From: Anniella stebbinsi
Lineage: Eukaryota > Chordata > Lepidosauria > Squamata > Anniellidae
DNA: 64,000 nt
Assembly: GCA_029215795.1 (NCBI GenBank)
Contig: JARDYH010000002.1
Location: forward strand, 359,130,973-359,194,972
Reading direction: 5' to 3'
Shown here: piece by piece, positions 55,299 to 64,000 of the stretch
How positions within the stretch are numbered: position 1 is the stretch's first letter
How the letters are laid out: every line of letters begins with the position of its first letter
Notes under the pieces: generated by a model
Database searches by the model: none
The model's input: only the letters and a program-made list of their open reading frames with translations
Told to the model about the DNA's origin: nothing
Made by a program: the position numbers and the translations under genes

Positions 55299-56890
55299 AG
55301 GAAGAGGGGACGCTTGGAGAAGCTGCCACTGGCGGGAGTCTGTACATACATACAACTGAACCCTTGCACAACCCAGCCCGCGGGAACCAAGCTGAGCCCT
55401 GGCACTCACGCCCTGGAGACCAGCTAGCGGCCTCGCCTGGTCAGCTCCGGTCAGTGCAGGCCCCTTCCCCTTTGGCACCAGGAGAACGGTGAGCTTCACC
55501 AGTGCTCCTTGCTGAGTCCAGGTCTCTTGGAGCAGGAAAGGGCAAAAGCAATGCTTTACCCCTCTTGGCTACCCTCATCACGTGCTCCCTCCGGGGGCCC
55601 TGCACAGAACCTCCAGCTCGGCTTCCTCAGCTTTAGTTCCCCATCTTCAGCTTAACCAGAACGCGCCTCCCTGTGCCGCACCAGTGGCCGGGGACCTCTG
55701 ACTTCTCACTGTTTGCTCCGCTTCTCTAGATCAGCTGCGGCCCTAGATCAGACATCGCTGGGCTTTGGTAACGCGTTACTGTTTAGGGATGGGCCAAGGT
55801 CAGGGGTGCACCCAATGGATGATACCATCAGCTACTGAATCCCCTAGGTGCCGTGGTTTTTGGAGGCCGGCAGGGCTGATACAGTGAGGGGACTTCAACC
55901 GTTCAGTGGGGCTGGAGTTATAGAAGCTGCAGCTGCAGTAAGAGAGCCTTTGAAACCCAGGGTGCCCCAGGAGGGATAGGCACATCAGAAGAGCCCTGCT
56001 GTTTTGGAGGCCAGGTCCATCCAGTCTAGCATTCGGTTTCCAGCAGGCCAGCCTGATGCTTCTGAGAAACGTCCGCGCAGAGCACACAGGCAACAGCTCC
56101 TCTCCTTTGGGCTTGTTTCCACCGCCTGCCTCCGAACATGGAGTTCCATTTAGCTCACAGGCATTGGGAGTCAGCTCCTCCATGAACGCGTCTTACCTTG
56201 TTTTACAAAGCCGCCTCGGCTAGCAGGCCTCACGATCTCCTGCGCACCCCAGAGGCTGGGGCATAGCTAAGATCTGGGTGGCTCCACCCATCGTATCCCC
56301 TGGCTGAGCTCCAGGCTGTGACGGTATACAGGAATGTTGCCCTATATTTTCATCCAAGCCAAGAATCCAAAGAAGAAACAAGGCTCTGGTGTAGAACAAT
56401 TCCCTCTCCAGCTAGATTGGAATACGGAGCTAACGCATTGGGAGGTGTCACGCATATGCGCACGCACCGTCCCATCCAGTCACTGTGGAACAATGAACCT
56501 CCTCCCAGCTAGCGTTGTACCTCCCAAGCCTCTCACTCCTTAGTCCCCTTCTCAAAGAGAAATCCTGCCCTTAGATTGCTGGGCAGGTGCATAACACCCC
56601 CTTTGAAAGCACATTAACCACAGGACAGCTGGGCCCATTAGAAGGCTCTGATCACAGGAGACTGGCTTGCTTCCGACATGTGTCCTTTAACCCTTTTCTA
56701 GGCTCCTTATCAATTCCAAACTGGCTTGGCTTAGAAATCCCAGACTTGCTCCCGTCTAATGAGCTTGGTGAGGACCAGTGCCTTGAATTAGTGTGTGAGT
56801 GTGTGTGCGTGTGTGTGTGTGTTCAGGGCGGGGTTGGGGGTTGGGGTGCTGTTGGTGTACTTAAAAGATTAAAAGCAGTTTCCTCTTGAT
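55299..56890 (+). other. ECE2: ECE2 3' UTR (inferred)
   Basis: Non-coding sequence after the ECE2 stop. It shows little obvious repeat apart from a short GT-rich run near 56800-56822. It ends at the first plausible poly(A) signal with a GU-rich stretch after it. The end is inferred from that signal only. Confidence 0.5.
56868..56873 (+). terminator. ECE2: Candidate poly(A) signal ATTAAA for ECE2
   Basis: ATTAAA is the first canonical or near-canonical signal I found downstream of the ECE2 stop, about 1.57 kb into the 3' UTR. TG-rich sequence follows within about 50 nt. Usage cannot be proven from sequence. Confidence 0.4.
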
Positions 56891-56934
56891 TATTTCTAAG
56901 TGGTTTTTAAATATGTGCGGTGAAAAAAGATATA

Positions 56935-57125
56935 ACAAATTTCAGAGGTGGTGGTTAAGCATTTTGAGCTAAGCATTATGGCTTAGTGTGTCACATGAAC
57001 CATGATTTAGCCTGTCGTGTGAACCATTCCTAACCATGGTGACTGCATAACCACCATTTAAACCCGCTCACCAACCAGGTGCTGCAAAAGGCCTAACCAT
57101 GGTTTAGCGTGTTGTCTGAGTAGGC
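56935..57125. repeat. Partial palindromic element (TGACACGCTAA family)
   Basis: GGTGGTTAAGCATTTTGAGC... CTAACCATGGTTTAGCGTGTTGTCTGA, related to the element at 4463-5221. Lies just after the inferred ECE2 poly(A) signal. Confidence 0.5.
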
Positions 57126-57378
57126 CCATAGCAATCCTACGCCCATTCCGGAAGAAGTACCACCAATTTCAATGCCGCTTATTTTCCTGCAAACAAACCC
57201 GACAGGTAAGCAGGATTGTATGTATGCATTTAAAAATATCTATGGCCCTCCTTTTCATCGAAAGTGCCACCGGTTGCTTACAATAACAGAAGTACACAAT
57301 ATATAAAGCCAACAGATACTTCCTGATCTGATGCATGCTTAATTGGGGGGCGGGGGGAATCCCACTGTGTTCAAGGTA
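57094..57378. repeat. Direct duplication, left copy
   Basis: About 285 bp from TAACCATGGTTTAG to GTGTTCAAGGTA, repeated in direct orientation at 59345-59631 with roughly 90% identity by eye and nearly the same length. Confidence 0.7.
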
Positions 57379-57523
57379 ATTTCAGAGGGGGGGGGGATCT
57401 GGGAATGCAAGCATTGCCTCCTGCTTTTAGCAGGGAGGGAGGGGGCATGGTTCAATGTTAGAGCACCTGCTCTGCAGGCAGAAGGTCCCAGGTTCAATCC
57501 CTAGCAGTCAGTGTGAACAAGAC

Positions 57524-58089
57524 TAGGGTGACCCTATGGAAAGGAGGACTGGGCTCCTGTATCTTTAACAGTTGTAGAGAAAAGGGAATTTCAGCAGGTG
57601 TCATTTGCAGGTATGCAGAATCTGGTCAAATTCCCTCTTCATCACAACAGTTAAAGCTGCAGGAGCCCGGCCCCCTTTATGATGATGATGATGATTTATT
57701 ACATTTGTATACCGCCCCATAGCCGAAGCTCTCTGGGCGGTTTACAATGTACAAAATTTTAAACCATAAAAGCCAAAAAACAAACTGCATGTCATTTAAA
57801 CTGTCCAGGGGTCAGTTCAAAAAGCGCAACATATGCTGTTAAATGCCTGAGAGAAAAGTCTTAACCTGGTGCCGAAAAGATGACAAGTGTTGGCGCCAGG
57901 CGAGCCTCGTTGGAAAGATCGTTCCATAGTTGATACAGAAGAGGACATGGTTCCTGCAGCTTTAACTGTTGTGATGAAGAGGGACTTTCATCAGGTGCTG
58001 CATGCATACAAATGACACCTGCTGAAATTCCCTTTGCTAGGCAACTGTTAAAGATACAGGAGCCCTGTCCTTTCCATATGGTCACCCTA
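57524..58089. mobile_element. Palindromic hAT-type MITE, copy 15, split by a LINE tail and sitting in a SINE
   Basis: MITE halves at 57524 to about 57677 and about 57942-58089 flank a minus-strand LINE 3' end that begins with a GAT run and ACCGCCCCATAGCCGAAGC. The MITE itself lies inside a tRNA-derived SINE (57428-57523 and 58090-58152). Confidence 0.78.
57678..57941 (-). mobile_element. LINE 3' end nested in MITE copy 15
   Basis: Starts with a (GAT)n tract, then ACATTTGTATACCGCCCCATAGCC... and ends ...GCGCCAGGCGAGCCTCGTTGGAAAGATCGTTCC. The MITE resumes right after. Confidence 0.72.
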
Positions 58090-58259
58090 GACAACATTGA
58101 GCTAGATGGAACAAGGGTTTGACTTGGAATAAGTGGCTTTCTAGGTTCCAGAGAGGCTTGAAATCAGGGTTGAAACCGACTGGGCAGTGCTGTGCAGCAG
58201 GCAAAGTCTTAGGCCCAGACAGCCACATAACAGATGATGGGGTAAATCCCTGCTCATGC

Positions 58260-58790
58260 CTAATTCTATATTTATTTATTTGCAACATTTCTTGGCCGCC
58301 TTTCAGGGCAGAATCTCTCCCAAGGCGGCTTACAACCATATATAAAAACAGTATGCATGTTAAAGCAATAAAAACATAGAAAGTAAAATATCAATTAAAA
58401 CAATAAAACCTAACATTAAAAACTAGTAATAAAGCAGCAAGTAATAAAACGGCAAGGACGACAGCAGCAAAACAGTATTCCATTATGTGAAGGCCATAGT
58501 AAAATAAAACTTTTTAAAGGCGGTCTTAAAAGCATGTAAGGATGGTGCATGGTGGATCGTCAGTGGGAGTTTGTTCCACATGTGTGGGGCCACAGCTGAG
58601 AAGGCCCTCTCCTATGTGGAGACCTACCTAATATCTCTCATTGGTGGGCAGGTGAGAAGGGCCTCTCTTTTTAATCTTAAAGTGCAGGCAGGCTGATATG
58701 GGTGAAGGTGGTCCTTCAAGTATCTCGGTCCCAAACCGTTTAGGACTTTAAAGGTCAAAACCAGTGCTATACCTGTGGCTGGACTGTAAA
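58260..58790 (-). mobile_element. LINE 3' region (GCCGCCTTTCAGGG variant)
   Basis: Tail TATTTATTTATTTGCAACATTTCTTGGCCGCC at left; body includes GGGAGTTTGTTCCACATGTGTGGGGCCACAGC and a run of AATAAAA-rich sequence. Minus orientation. Intergenic. Confidence 0.6.
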
Positions 58791-59110
58791 ATTTCAGACT
58801 GCAGGTTGAAGCTCACACGGTCGAATGCTTCCCATACAAAAGCATTTCCCTGAATGTAGAAAACTACTGTGCCAGGGAGAAAGGTTCTACCTGAGCCTCC
58901 TCACCAATGTGCTGGTTTTTTGGGGGGGGGGGGGATATTTTCTGTGGTACCGCTAATGGCAAAGTGATGAGAGGAATACCTTTACCTGAATGGCTTGGGC
59001 AAATCATTCTCTGCCTGCCTGACTTGCCTTGGAATGTTGATGTGAGAACAGACAGGGTGAAAAGCACAATATTCCATAAAAGTGGGCTCGGGCCATAGGT
59101 TAGTGGTAAT

Positions 59111-59338
59111 GGCTCAATTCGGACGACACAATAGTCAATGGTGGGGTAATAATCAACTTTACAGTTGTTCAACTAGGGGGTTCTCCCCACACAACATGGT
59201 AATAAATAACCAACTGTGGTGTGGATTAGGATCAGCGCTGAGTTGACTATGGCAGCATTCGGATGACACGATAGTCAAAACAAGTGACGATTGTTTCCCC
59301 CCAACCCCAGTTGTTTATTGTGTTGTCCGAATTGAGCC
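59111..59338. mobile_element. 228-bp MITE with GTCCGAATT ends, copy 2
   Basis: Ends GGCTCAATTCGGAC and GTCCGAATTGAGCC are perfectly inverted over 14 bp. The interior is nearly identical to the copy at 38159-38386, including ACTTTACAGTTGT and CAGCGCTGAGTTGAC. Confidence 0.78.
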
Positions 59339-59344
59339 TATGTG

Positions 59345-59631
59345 TAACCATGGTTTAGTGTGTTGTCTGAACAGGACCACAGCAATCTTAGGCCCATTGC
59401 GGAAGAAGTACCACCGATTTCAATGCTGCTTATTTTCCTGCAAACAAACCCGACAGGTAAACAGGATTGTATTTGTGCATTTAAAAATATTTATAGCCCT
59501 CCTTTTCATTGAAAGTGCTACCGGTCGCTTACAATAACAGAAGTACACAATATATAAAGCCAACAGATGCTTCCTGATCTGATGCATGCTTAATTGGGTG
59601 GGGGTGGGGGAATCCCACTGTGTTCAAGGTA
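59345..59631. repeat. Direct duplication, right copy
   Basis: Partner of 57094-57378. The shared stretch includes GGAAGAAGTACCACC, TTCCTGCAAACAAACCCGAC and CCTGATCTGATGCATGCTTAA. Lies directly after the 228-bp MITE. Confidence 0.7.
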
Positions 59632-60104
59632 CTTTCGCTTGGGTAGGTATGCCTGGGGTCCCACGCAAGGTTAGTGATTTAGGTCCCTTCCCTCGCATAA
59701 GTACAGCTTGAAACAGCAACAACACCGTATGCAGGAGCAGAGTTTACCGTATTTTTTTAATTTTGCTTATGGCACCTTTTAGCCAGTTTTCAAGTCAAAA
59801 GTACCCGCAGGGGGGTGGGGGCTACAGTATTAAATGCAATAACACCCCACCCTCAATAAACATCACAATGCAGCAGCAAGAAATGCTGTACATATAAGCA
59901 AAAAAGCAGCAATTATACCGCATTCCACAACAGCCTGCGCACTTTCTTGGCTAAATATTGCCGCGCTCCCCACGCGTGGCCCTTTAAAGGCAATGCCGCT
60001 CAATGGCGCAACTTTGCGGCTTTAATAAGGACGAGAACTCCGCCCCCCCCCAAGAAGCAGAACGGGTCGTGGTTGGAATTCATCGTCACCCATTTCGGAG
60101 CAGA

Positions 60105-60123
60105 GCATTCTGGGAGTCGTAGT
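60105..60123 (-). promoter_or_regulatory. ZNF143/SBS-type element
   Basis: On the minus strand this reads ACTACGACTCCCAGAATGC, which fits the known promoter consensus ACTAYRNNNCCCR and its GAATGC extension. It lies in a CpG-rich block just upstream of the MUL1-like gene, the usual location of such sites. Confidence 0.65.
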
Positions 60124-60175
60124 CTTTAAACTGAAGACGGCCGCTGCGGGTCGACGTGGGCTTGGGGTTCGTCGG

Positions 60176-60200
60176 ACTTCATTTCCCTTGCGCCATCGCG
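60176..60200 (+). promoter_or_regulatory. Second, diverged ZNF143-type element
   Basis: The + strand has ACTTCATTTCCC followed by a GCGCCATCGCG-type tail. This resembles the long ZNF143 motif with one substitution in the ACTA core. It lies 53 bp from the first element and in opposite orientation. Confidence 0.4.
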
Positions 60201-60974
60201 GCGGAGGGTCATTGTTGGCATCTCGCCCAGCTTCCCAGCTCTGTTCGTTGGTTCCGCCGCGGAAGGGGCGACAAGTCCAAGACCAGGAAGATGGGGCACT
60301 GAGTCCTGCGCCAGGAGGTGGGTGTCCGTTGGCCCCCGGCAAGCCTCGCCCGGAGCCCTGAAACGTCTTCTGGTACTTAGCCCTCTCCGCCCTGAGAGGC
60401 ATGGAGTAACAAGACGAGGGTGCCTCTGAACACGTGCAGAGTGGCGCTGCTCTGTTGGAGGCTGGGCTTGAAGGAGGTGGAACTCCCGACATTTCTTTTC
60501 CTAGAAATTCAGCACTGGGAAGCCTTGAGGTGCCCTTCACAGCTGCCGGGGTCTGGCAGCCTTGACCAGTCTGGCTTGTTGGATGCAAACTTGCTGGAGA
60601 GACTAGATTCCAGGTCAGCAAATAGCTTTCCGGAGAGCGGCTTTGTGAAGAGAGCCAGGTTTGTTTGACAAAGGCCCTGATTCCCACGTCCAGAAACGGC
60701 TTGCAAGTAAGCAAGCAAGCAAGTTGTGTTGCCACAAAAGACCCTCCTTTCATACCCTCTCTCTTGCTTCTGGACTTACCAGACTACTTCTGGATTTGCC
60801 CCCAAAGCATGGAGTTACTGATCCCTACACTAATCCCTTTAACTCAACCAGGAACTACTCAGCCCCATTCCGGGCGTCTTTCTTCAGCGTTGTCACTGCC
60901 ACGGACATCTTACCGTTCCTGTGTATCTCAGTCTCTAACTTTGCTTCTCTTGCAGCCGCAGCAAAGACGCCTTG

Positions 60975-61091
60975 ATGGATGCTTTGCCCCTCACGCCAGG
61001 AGAGCTACTATGTCTGGGATCGAGCCTTGCCTTCTCTGGCCTCTTTTACTACCTGCACAGGAAGAAGGCCAAAGTAATGGCCAAGATCCAG
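60975..61091 (+). CDS. MUL1-like gene, coding exon 1
   Basis: Encodes 39 residues, MDALPLTPGELLCLGSSLAF... KVMAKIQ. A hydrophobic helix (about 10-27) is followed by basic HRKKAK, the layout of the first outer-membrane anchor of the mitochondrial E3 ligase MUL1. The acceptor TCTCTTGCAG at 60955 gives a short 5' UTR of 19 nt before the ATG at 60975; the donor is GTATGC, phase 0. A non-coding exon upstream is implied. The sequence differs enough from MUL1 proper that I call it a paralogue, known in non-mammals as MUL1-like. The gene runs off the right end of the window, so the BAM and RING domains are not seen here. Confidence 0.75.
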
Positions 61092-61239
61092 GTATGCGAT
61101 TGTACAGCTTTCCTCTCCCTCCCTCTTGGAAGAATAGATCAGAGAGGTATTTAGCATAGCCTTCCTTTCTCAACGGGAGGTGATAGGAGTTGCAGTCCAA
61201 CACTTCTGGAGTTCACCAGCTTGGAGAAGGTTGACTTGT

Positions 61240-63345
61240 TTTTTATACCAAGTTTTCAGAGCACATATTGTCTCAGTAATCCTTAAATAGCTTTGTTGGG
61301 TAGGCCAGTGTTATTTACTGCATATTGTAGATGGGGTGGGGGAGATGCTGAGGCCAAGAGATGTAAATATTGTTGAACCAATCGGTAAGAGCGACCACAG
61401 CGCTATCGGATTCAATATATAATTAAGTGGGAAACTGCCCAGGAAGTCCAACACAGTCACATTTGACTTCAAAAGAGGAAACTTTTCTAAAATGAGGGAA
61501 CTGGTGAAAAGAAAGTTGAAAGGGGGAATCAAGAGGGTTAAATCCTTGCAAAATGCAAGGAGCTTACTCAAAAGCACAATAACAGAAGCGCAACTAATAT
61601 TCTACAGGTTAGGAAAGGCAGCACCAAGCCCAAGAGGTCACCAGCATGTTTAACAAGCAATGTCAAGGACGCTATTGTAGAAAAGAGGGCTTCCTTCAGA
61701 AAATGGAAGCCTTGCCCAAGTGAGGAAAATAAAAGGGAGCCCAAGCTTGCACAAAGGCGATGCAAGCAAACAATTAGAGATGCAAAAAGGCATTTTGAGG
61801 AGCACATTGCTACTAATATCAAGGCCAACAATAAAGCATTCCTTAAATATATCAGAAGCAGTAAACCAACTAGGGAAGCAGTTGGACCGTTGGATGACAA
61901 CGGAGTAAAGGTAGTACTAAAGGAGGACAGGGAGATTGCAGAGAAGCTGAATGAATCCTTCGCATGGGTGTTCGCAGCAGAAGATACAAGACAGAGAAGC
62001 CTGTGCCTGAACTGATGTTTTCAGGAAGGGAGTCTGAGGAACTGAGGCAAATAGTGGTGACAAACAATGAAGTTCTCAACCTAACTGACAAATTGAAAGC
62101 AAATAAATCACCAGGTTCGGATGATATCCATCCTAGAGTTCTCAAAGAACTCAAAAATGAAATTGCAGATCTTCTAACCAAAACATTCAACATGTCCCTA
62201 AGCTCAGCCTCTGAACCAGGACTGGAAGATGGCTAATGTAACACCAATTTTTAAAAAGGGATCCAGGGGCAATCCGGGAATAAAACTGCCAGTATCATAC
62301 TGCCTTTATACAACTCTGTGGTGTGACCACACTTAGAATACTGTGTACAGTTCTGGTCACCACACTTAAAAAAAGATACAATAGAGCTCAAAAAATGCAA
62401 AAAGGGCAACTAAAACGATTAAGGGGCTGGAGCATCTCCCCTGTGAGGGAAGGTTACAACTGCTGGGATTGTCTAGCTTGGAAAAAAGGAGGCTGAGGGG
62501 AGACAGGATAGAGGTGTACAAAATTATGTATGGTGAGGAGAATGTGGATAGCGAGACATTTTTCTCCCGCTCTCAAAATACTAGAACCCAATGGGGTCAT
62601 CCCATGAAGCTGATTCAGGACAAATAAAAGGAAGTACTTCTTCACACAGCACGTAGTTAAACTCTGGAATTCACTACCACAAGATATGGTGATGGCCCAC
62701 AAAGGAGGTTGGATAAATTCCTGGAGGAGAAGGCCGTCAACGGCTACTAGCATTGATGGTTATGTGCTACCTCCAGTATCCAAGGCAGTAAGCCTGTGTA
62801 CACCAGTTGCTGGGGAGCATGGGTGGGAGGGTGCTGTTGCACCATGTCCTGCTTTGTTGGTCGCTGGTCGACAGCTGGTTGGCCACTGTGTGAACAGATT
62901 GCTGGACTAGATGGACCCTTGGTCTGATCCAGCATGGCACTTCTTATGTTCTAGAGCAAATCCCCACCCCACCCATAATGCTAGACTTCTTGGTGGGCAA
63001 GAGGGTTGCAGAACTCGAGAGCTCAAGATGGCTGCTAACATCAACAGCTTTAAAAAAATTCATGGAGGAAGAGAGGTCTATTCATGGTTATTAGCCAAGT
63101 TAAGTCTGTGTTCAGAGTACAGGTAGGGGACAGCTGTTGCGATTGTGCATTGATCGTGAGCTTCCCAGAGACAACCTGTCAGCTGTTCCTGGATACAGAA
63201 TGCTAGGCCAGAGGAACCTTTGATCCAGTAAGACAACTCTTCTTATGAGACAGTGAATTGTCAAAGGCTGCTGGGCAAATTTGTGGCCAAGGAAGAAATT
63301 TGAACCCAGGGTTTCACAATGCACCTCGTCTTTCAGATAGCTCTT
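61240..63345 (-). mobile_element. MIR-type SINE split by a CR1-like LINE
   Basis: The left portion (61240-61372: CAGAGCACATATTGTCTCAG... GATGCTGAGGCCAAGAG) and right portion (about 63246-63345: TTGTCAAAGGCTGCTGGGCA... GAACCCAGGGTTTCACAATG) read as one MIR-like element, with about 1.9 kb between them, mostly LINE. Tentative. Confidence 0.45.
61375..62955 (+). mobile_element. CR1-like LINE with internal deletion, in MUL1-like intron 1
   Basis: Plus strand. Translation shows DVNIVEPIGKSDHSAIGFN near 61355-61415, the SDHxxI motif closing an AP-endonuclease, then an endonuclease-RT linker, then ANKSPGSDDIHPRVLKELKNE near 62100-62160, an RT opening motif. At about 62279 it jumps to the C-terminal/3' UTR region shared with 16402-17306, so most of the RT is deleted. 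Several stops and frameshifts; not functional. Confidence 0.75.
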
Positions 63346-63397
63346 AGACAGTCTCTTCTATATATACTTTTCTTCTCTTTTTTCCTCTCTTATGTAG

Positions 63398-63485
63398 GAG
63401 GCTCCAAAGCTTCAGGTCAGTGCCAGTCTGCCCAGCATTCTCTCTGCGACAGGTAGCGGCTGCCTGCAGTATGTTGCCATTGAAG
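63398..63485 (+). CDS. MUL1-like gene, coding exon 2
   Basis: Encodes EAPKLQVSASLPSILSATGS... QYVAIEG (29 codons plus one base). It lines up with the second exon of MUL1, where LxxDLxSILSxAPGxxxxYxVIEG is conserved, and the exon length and phase match. Acceptor CTTATGTAG, donor GTAAGA, phase 1. The large third exon expected for the BAM domain is not found before 64000. Confidence 0.78.
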
Positions 63486-64000
63486 GTAAGAGGCTGGCAA
63501 GATTTGCTTGCCCTGGTTTGAAGATGGAAGATGGCCGGCCAGTTCCACAGCATCCCAGTCCCGTTCCATTGCCTTCAAAGTTAAGGGGTTCTGAATTCTA
63601 CACCAAATTTATTTGTGCAAATTCTGCCCAAAGGAGCAACAAATATCTGCTGGTTTGTAAATAGCTCTTTGCCTGGTTACCTGTGGTGAGCAGGAATTGC
63701 CTTCAGATGACCAGGCAGAGAGGTTTTTCTAAATGAGAAGAGCCTTGGATGGTAGGTCTCTGTTGGGAGTTATAAGATTTTATATGTCTTGACTGGAGAA
63801 ATCATACTAACCCATGATCCCCTCTTGGTCTCTCTTTTCCCCCAACTATTAGAAGCCAAAGTCTAGAGTTAAAAAAGAAGAAGCCAGAACTTGTCTAGAA
63901 TGTTATAGAAATAGCCTTCTTTTGCCCTTTCTCCCACCCCTAAATAAACCCAGCGTGAAGCTGGATTGAAATTTCACTCCGAATTTGAGATTTGATTTAA
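63486..64000. other. MUL1-like intron 2, running off the window
   Basis: Unique-looking sequence after coding exon 2. Apart from the possible alternative exon at 63853 nothing coding is seen; the BAM/RING exon must lie beyond 64000. Confidence 0.5.
63853..63948 (+). other. Possible alternative terminal exon of the MUL1-like gene
   Basis: A strong acceptor (CTCTCTTTTCCCCCAACTATTAG) ends at 63852. Joined in phase to exon 2 it would add E-A-K-V and a stop (TAG, 63864-63866), and an AATAAA lies at 63943-63948. This could yield a short, RING-less isoform, or it could be chance. Low confidence. Confidence 0.2.

Larger units (their letters stand above)
57428..58152 (+). mobile_element. tRNA-derived SINE split by MITE copy 15
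   Basis: The head at 57428-57523 (CATGGTTCAATGTTAGAGCA, CCAGGTTCAATCCC) and tail at 58090-58152 (GACAACATTGAGCTAGATGG... CTAGGTTCC) make one SINE when the MITE is removed. Confidence 0.7.
59930..60330 (+). promoter_or_regulatory. CpG-rich putative promoter of the MUL1-like gene
   Basis: A GC- and CpG-rich stretch between the repeat-filled intergenic region and the first coding exon of the MUL1-like gene. It contains the two ZNF143-type elements. A non-coding first exon probably starts here; a possible donor is AGGAG|GTGGGT near 60317. The exact start is not visible. Confidence 0.55.

Noticed and set aside
54854..55405. 183-codon minus-strand open frame
   Set aside because: It is antisense to ECE2 exon 19 and LINE tails; no domain.
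57435..57505. tRNA-like sequence with A- and B-box-like strings
   Set aside because: It is the head of a SINE; similar heads recur in the window with SINE bodies attached.
2693..58089. Recurring short open frames with [21 protein letters not shown] peptides on both strands
   Set aside because: These are translations of the palindromic MITE arms, not a protein family; they could easily be mistaken for one in gene prediction.
60022..60753. 243-codon minus-strand open frame over the MUL1-like promoter
   Set aside because: It lies in a CpG-rich promoter block where long chance frames are common, is rich in Pro/Ser/Arg and has no recognisable domain.

Overview
This window is vertebrate nuclear DNA. 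It is almost certainly from a non-avian reptile, most likely a squamate (lizard or snake). The reasons are: large introns packed with CR1-like, L2-like and Penelope-like retroelements; a tRNA-derived SINE whose head and body resemble what I know of the squamate Sauria SINE; MIR-type SINE fragments; and many palindromic DNA-transposon derivatives. The species cannot be named from the sequence alone. No bacterial, phage or CRISPR features are present.

Two protein-coding genes, both on the + strand, are supported. (1) A complete endothelin-converting enzyme 2 gene (ECE2, M13 zinc metallopeptidase) runs from a CpG-island promoter (about 240-900) to its stop codon at 55296-55298. I could place all 19 coding exons. 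Every junction keeps frame, every intron is GT-AG, and the spliced CDS is 2301 nt (766 residues plus stop). The product is a type II membrane protein with a short cytoplasmic tail, one transmembrane helix (about 62-84) and an M13 ectodomain carrying HELTH (603-607), ENIAD (663-667), NAYY (562-565) and a C-terminal CEVW. (2) About 5.6 kb downstream, the first two coding exons of a MUL1-like gene (mitochondrial E3 ubiquitin/SUMO ligase family) lie at 60975-61091 and 63398-63485. The rest of that gene lies beyond the window. Its promoter holds two ZNF143-type elements. In human, ECE1 and MUL1 lie close together at 1p36.12 while ECE2 is at 3q27, so this ECE2/MUL1-like pair looks like the second half of an ancient (2R) paralogon.

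The rest is intronic and intergenic DNA dominated by transposable elements. The most striking family is a palindromic hAT-type MITE of about 310-320 bp (TIR TAGGGTGACCA...). I found 15 copies, seven of them with perfect 8-bp target-site duplications, and in each full-length copy I compared the two arms carry the same terminal variant. Other elements include a 228-bp MITE with GTCCGAATT ends (two copies), a 611-bp foldback that fills most of ECE2 intron 4, and a four-level transposon nest at 4013-5448. There are also CR1-like and L2-like LINE copies with recognisable AP-endonuclease or reverse-transcriptase motifs, a Penelope-like remnant with a GIY-YIG endonuclease region (minus strand, 27415-27990), and a LINE remnant resembling the C-terminal restriction-like endonuclease region (minus strand, 47055-47600).

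No previously undescribed defence, metabolic or secretion system is visible. The worthwhile novelty is the gene linkage, the transposon nesting and arm homogenisation, and a few possible alternative exons and regulatory blocks.
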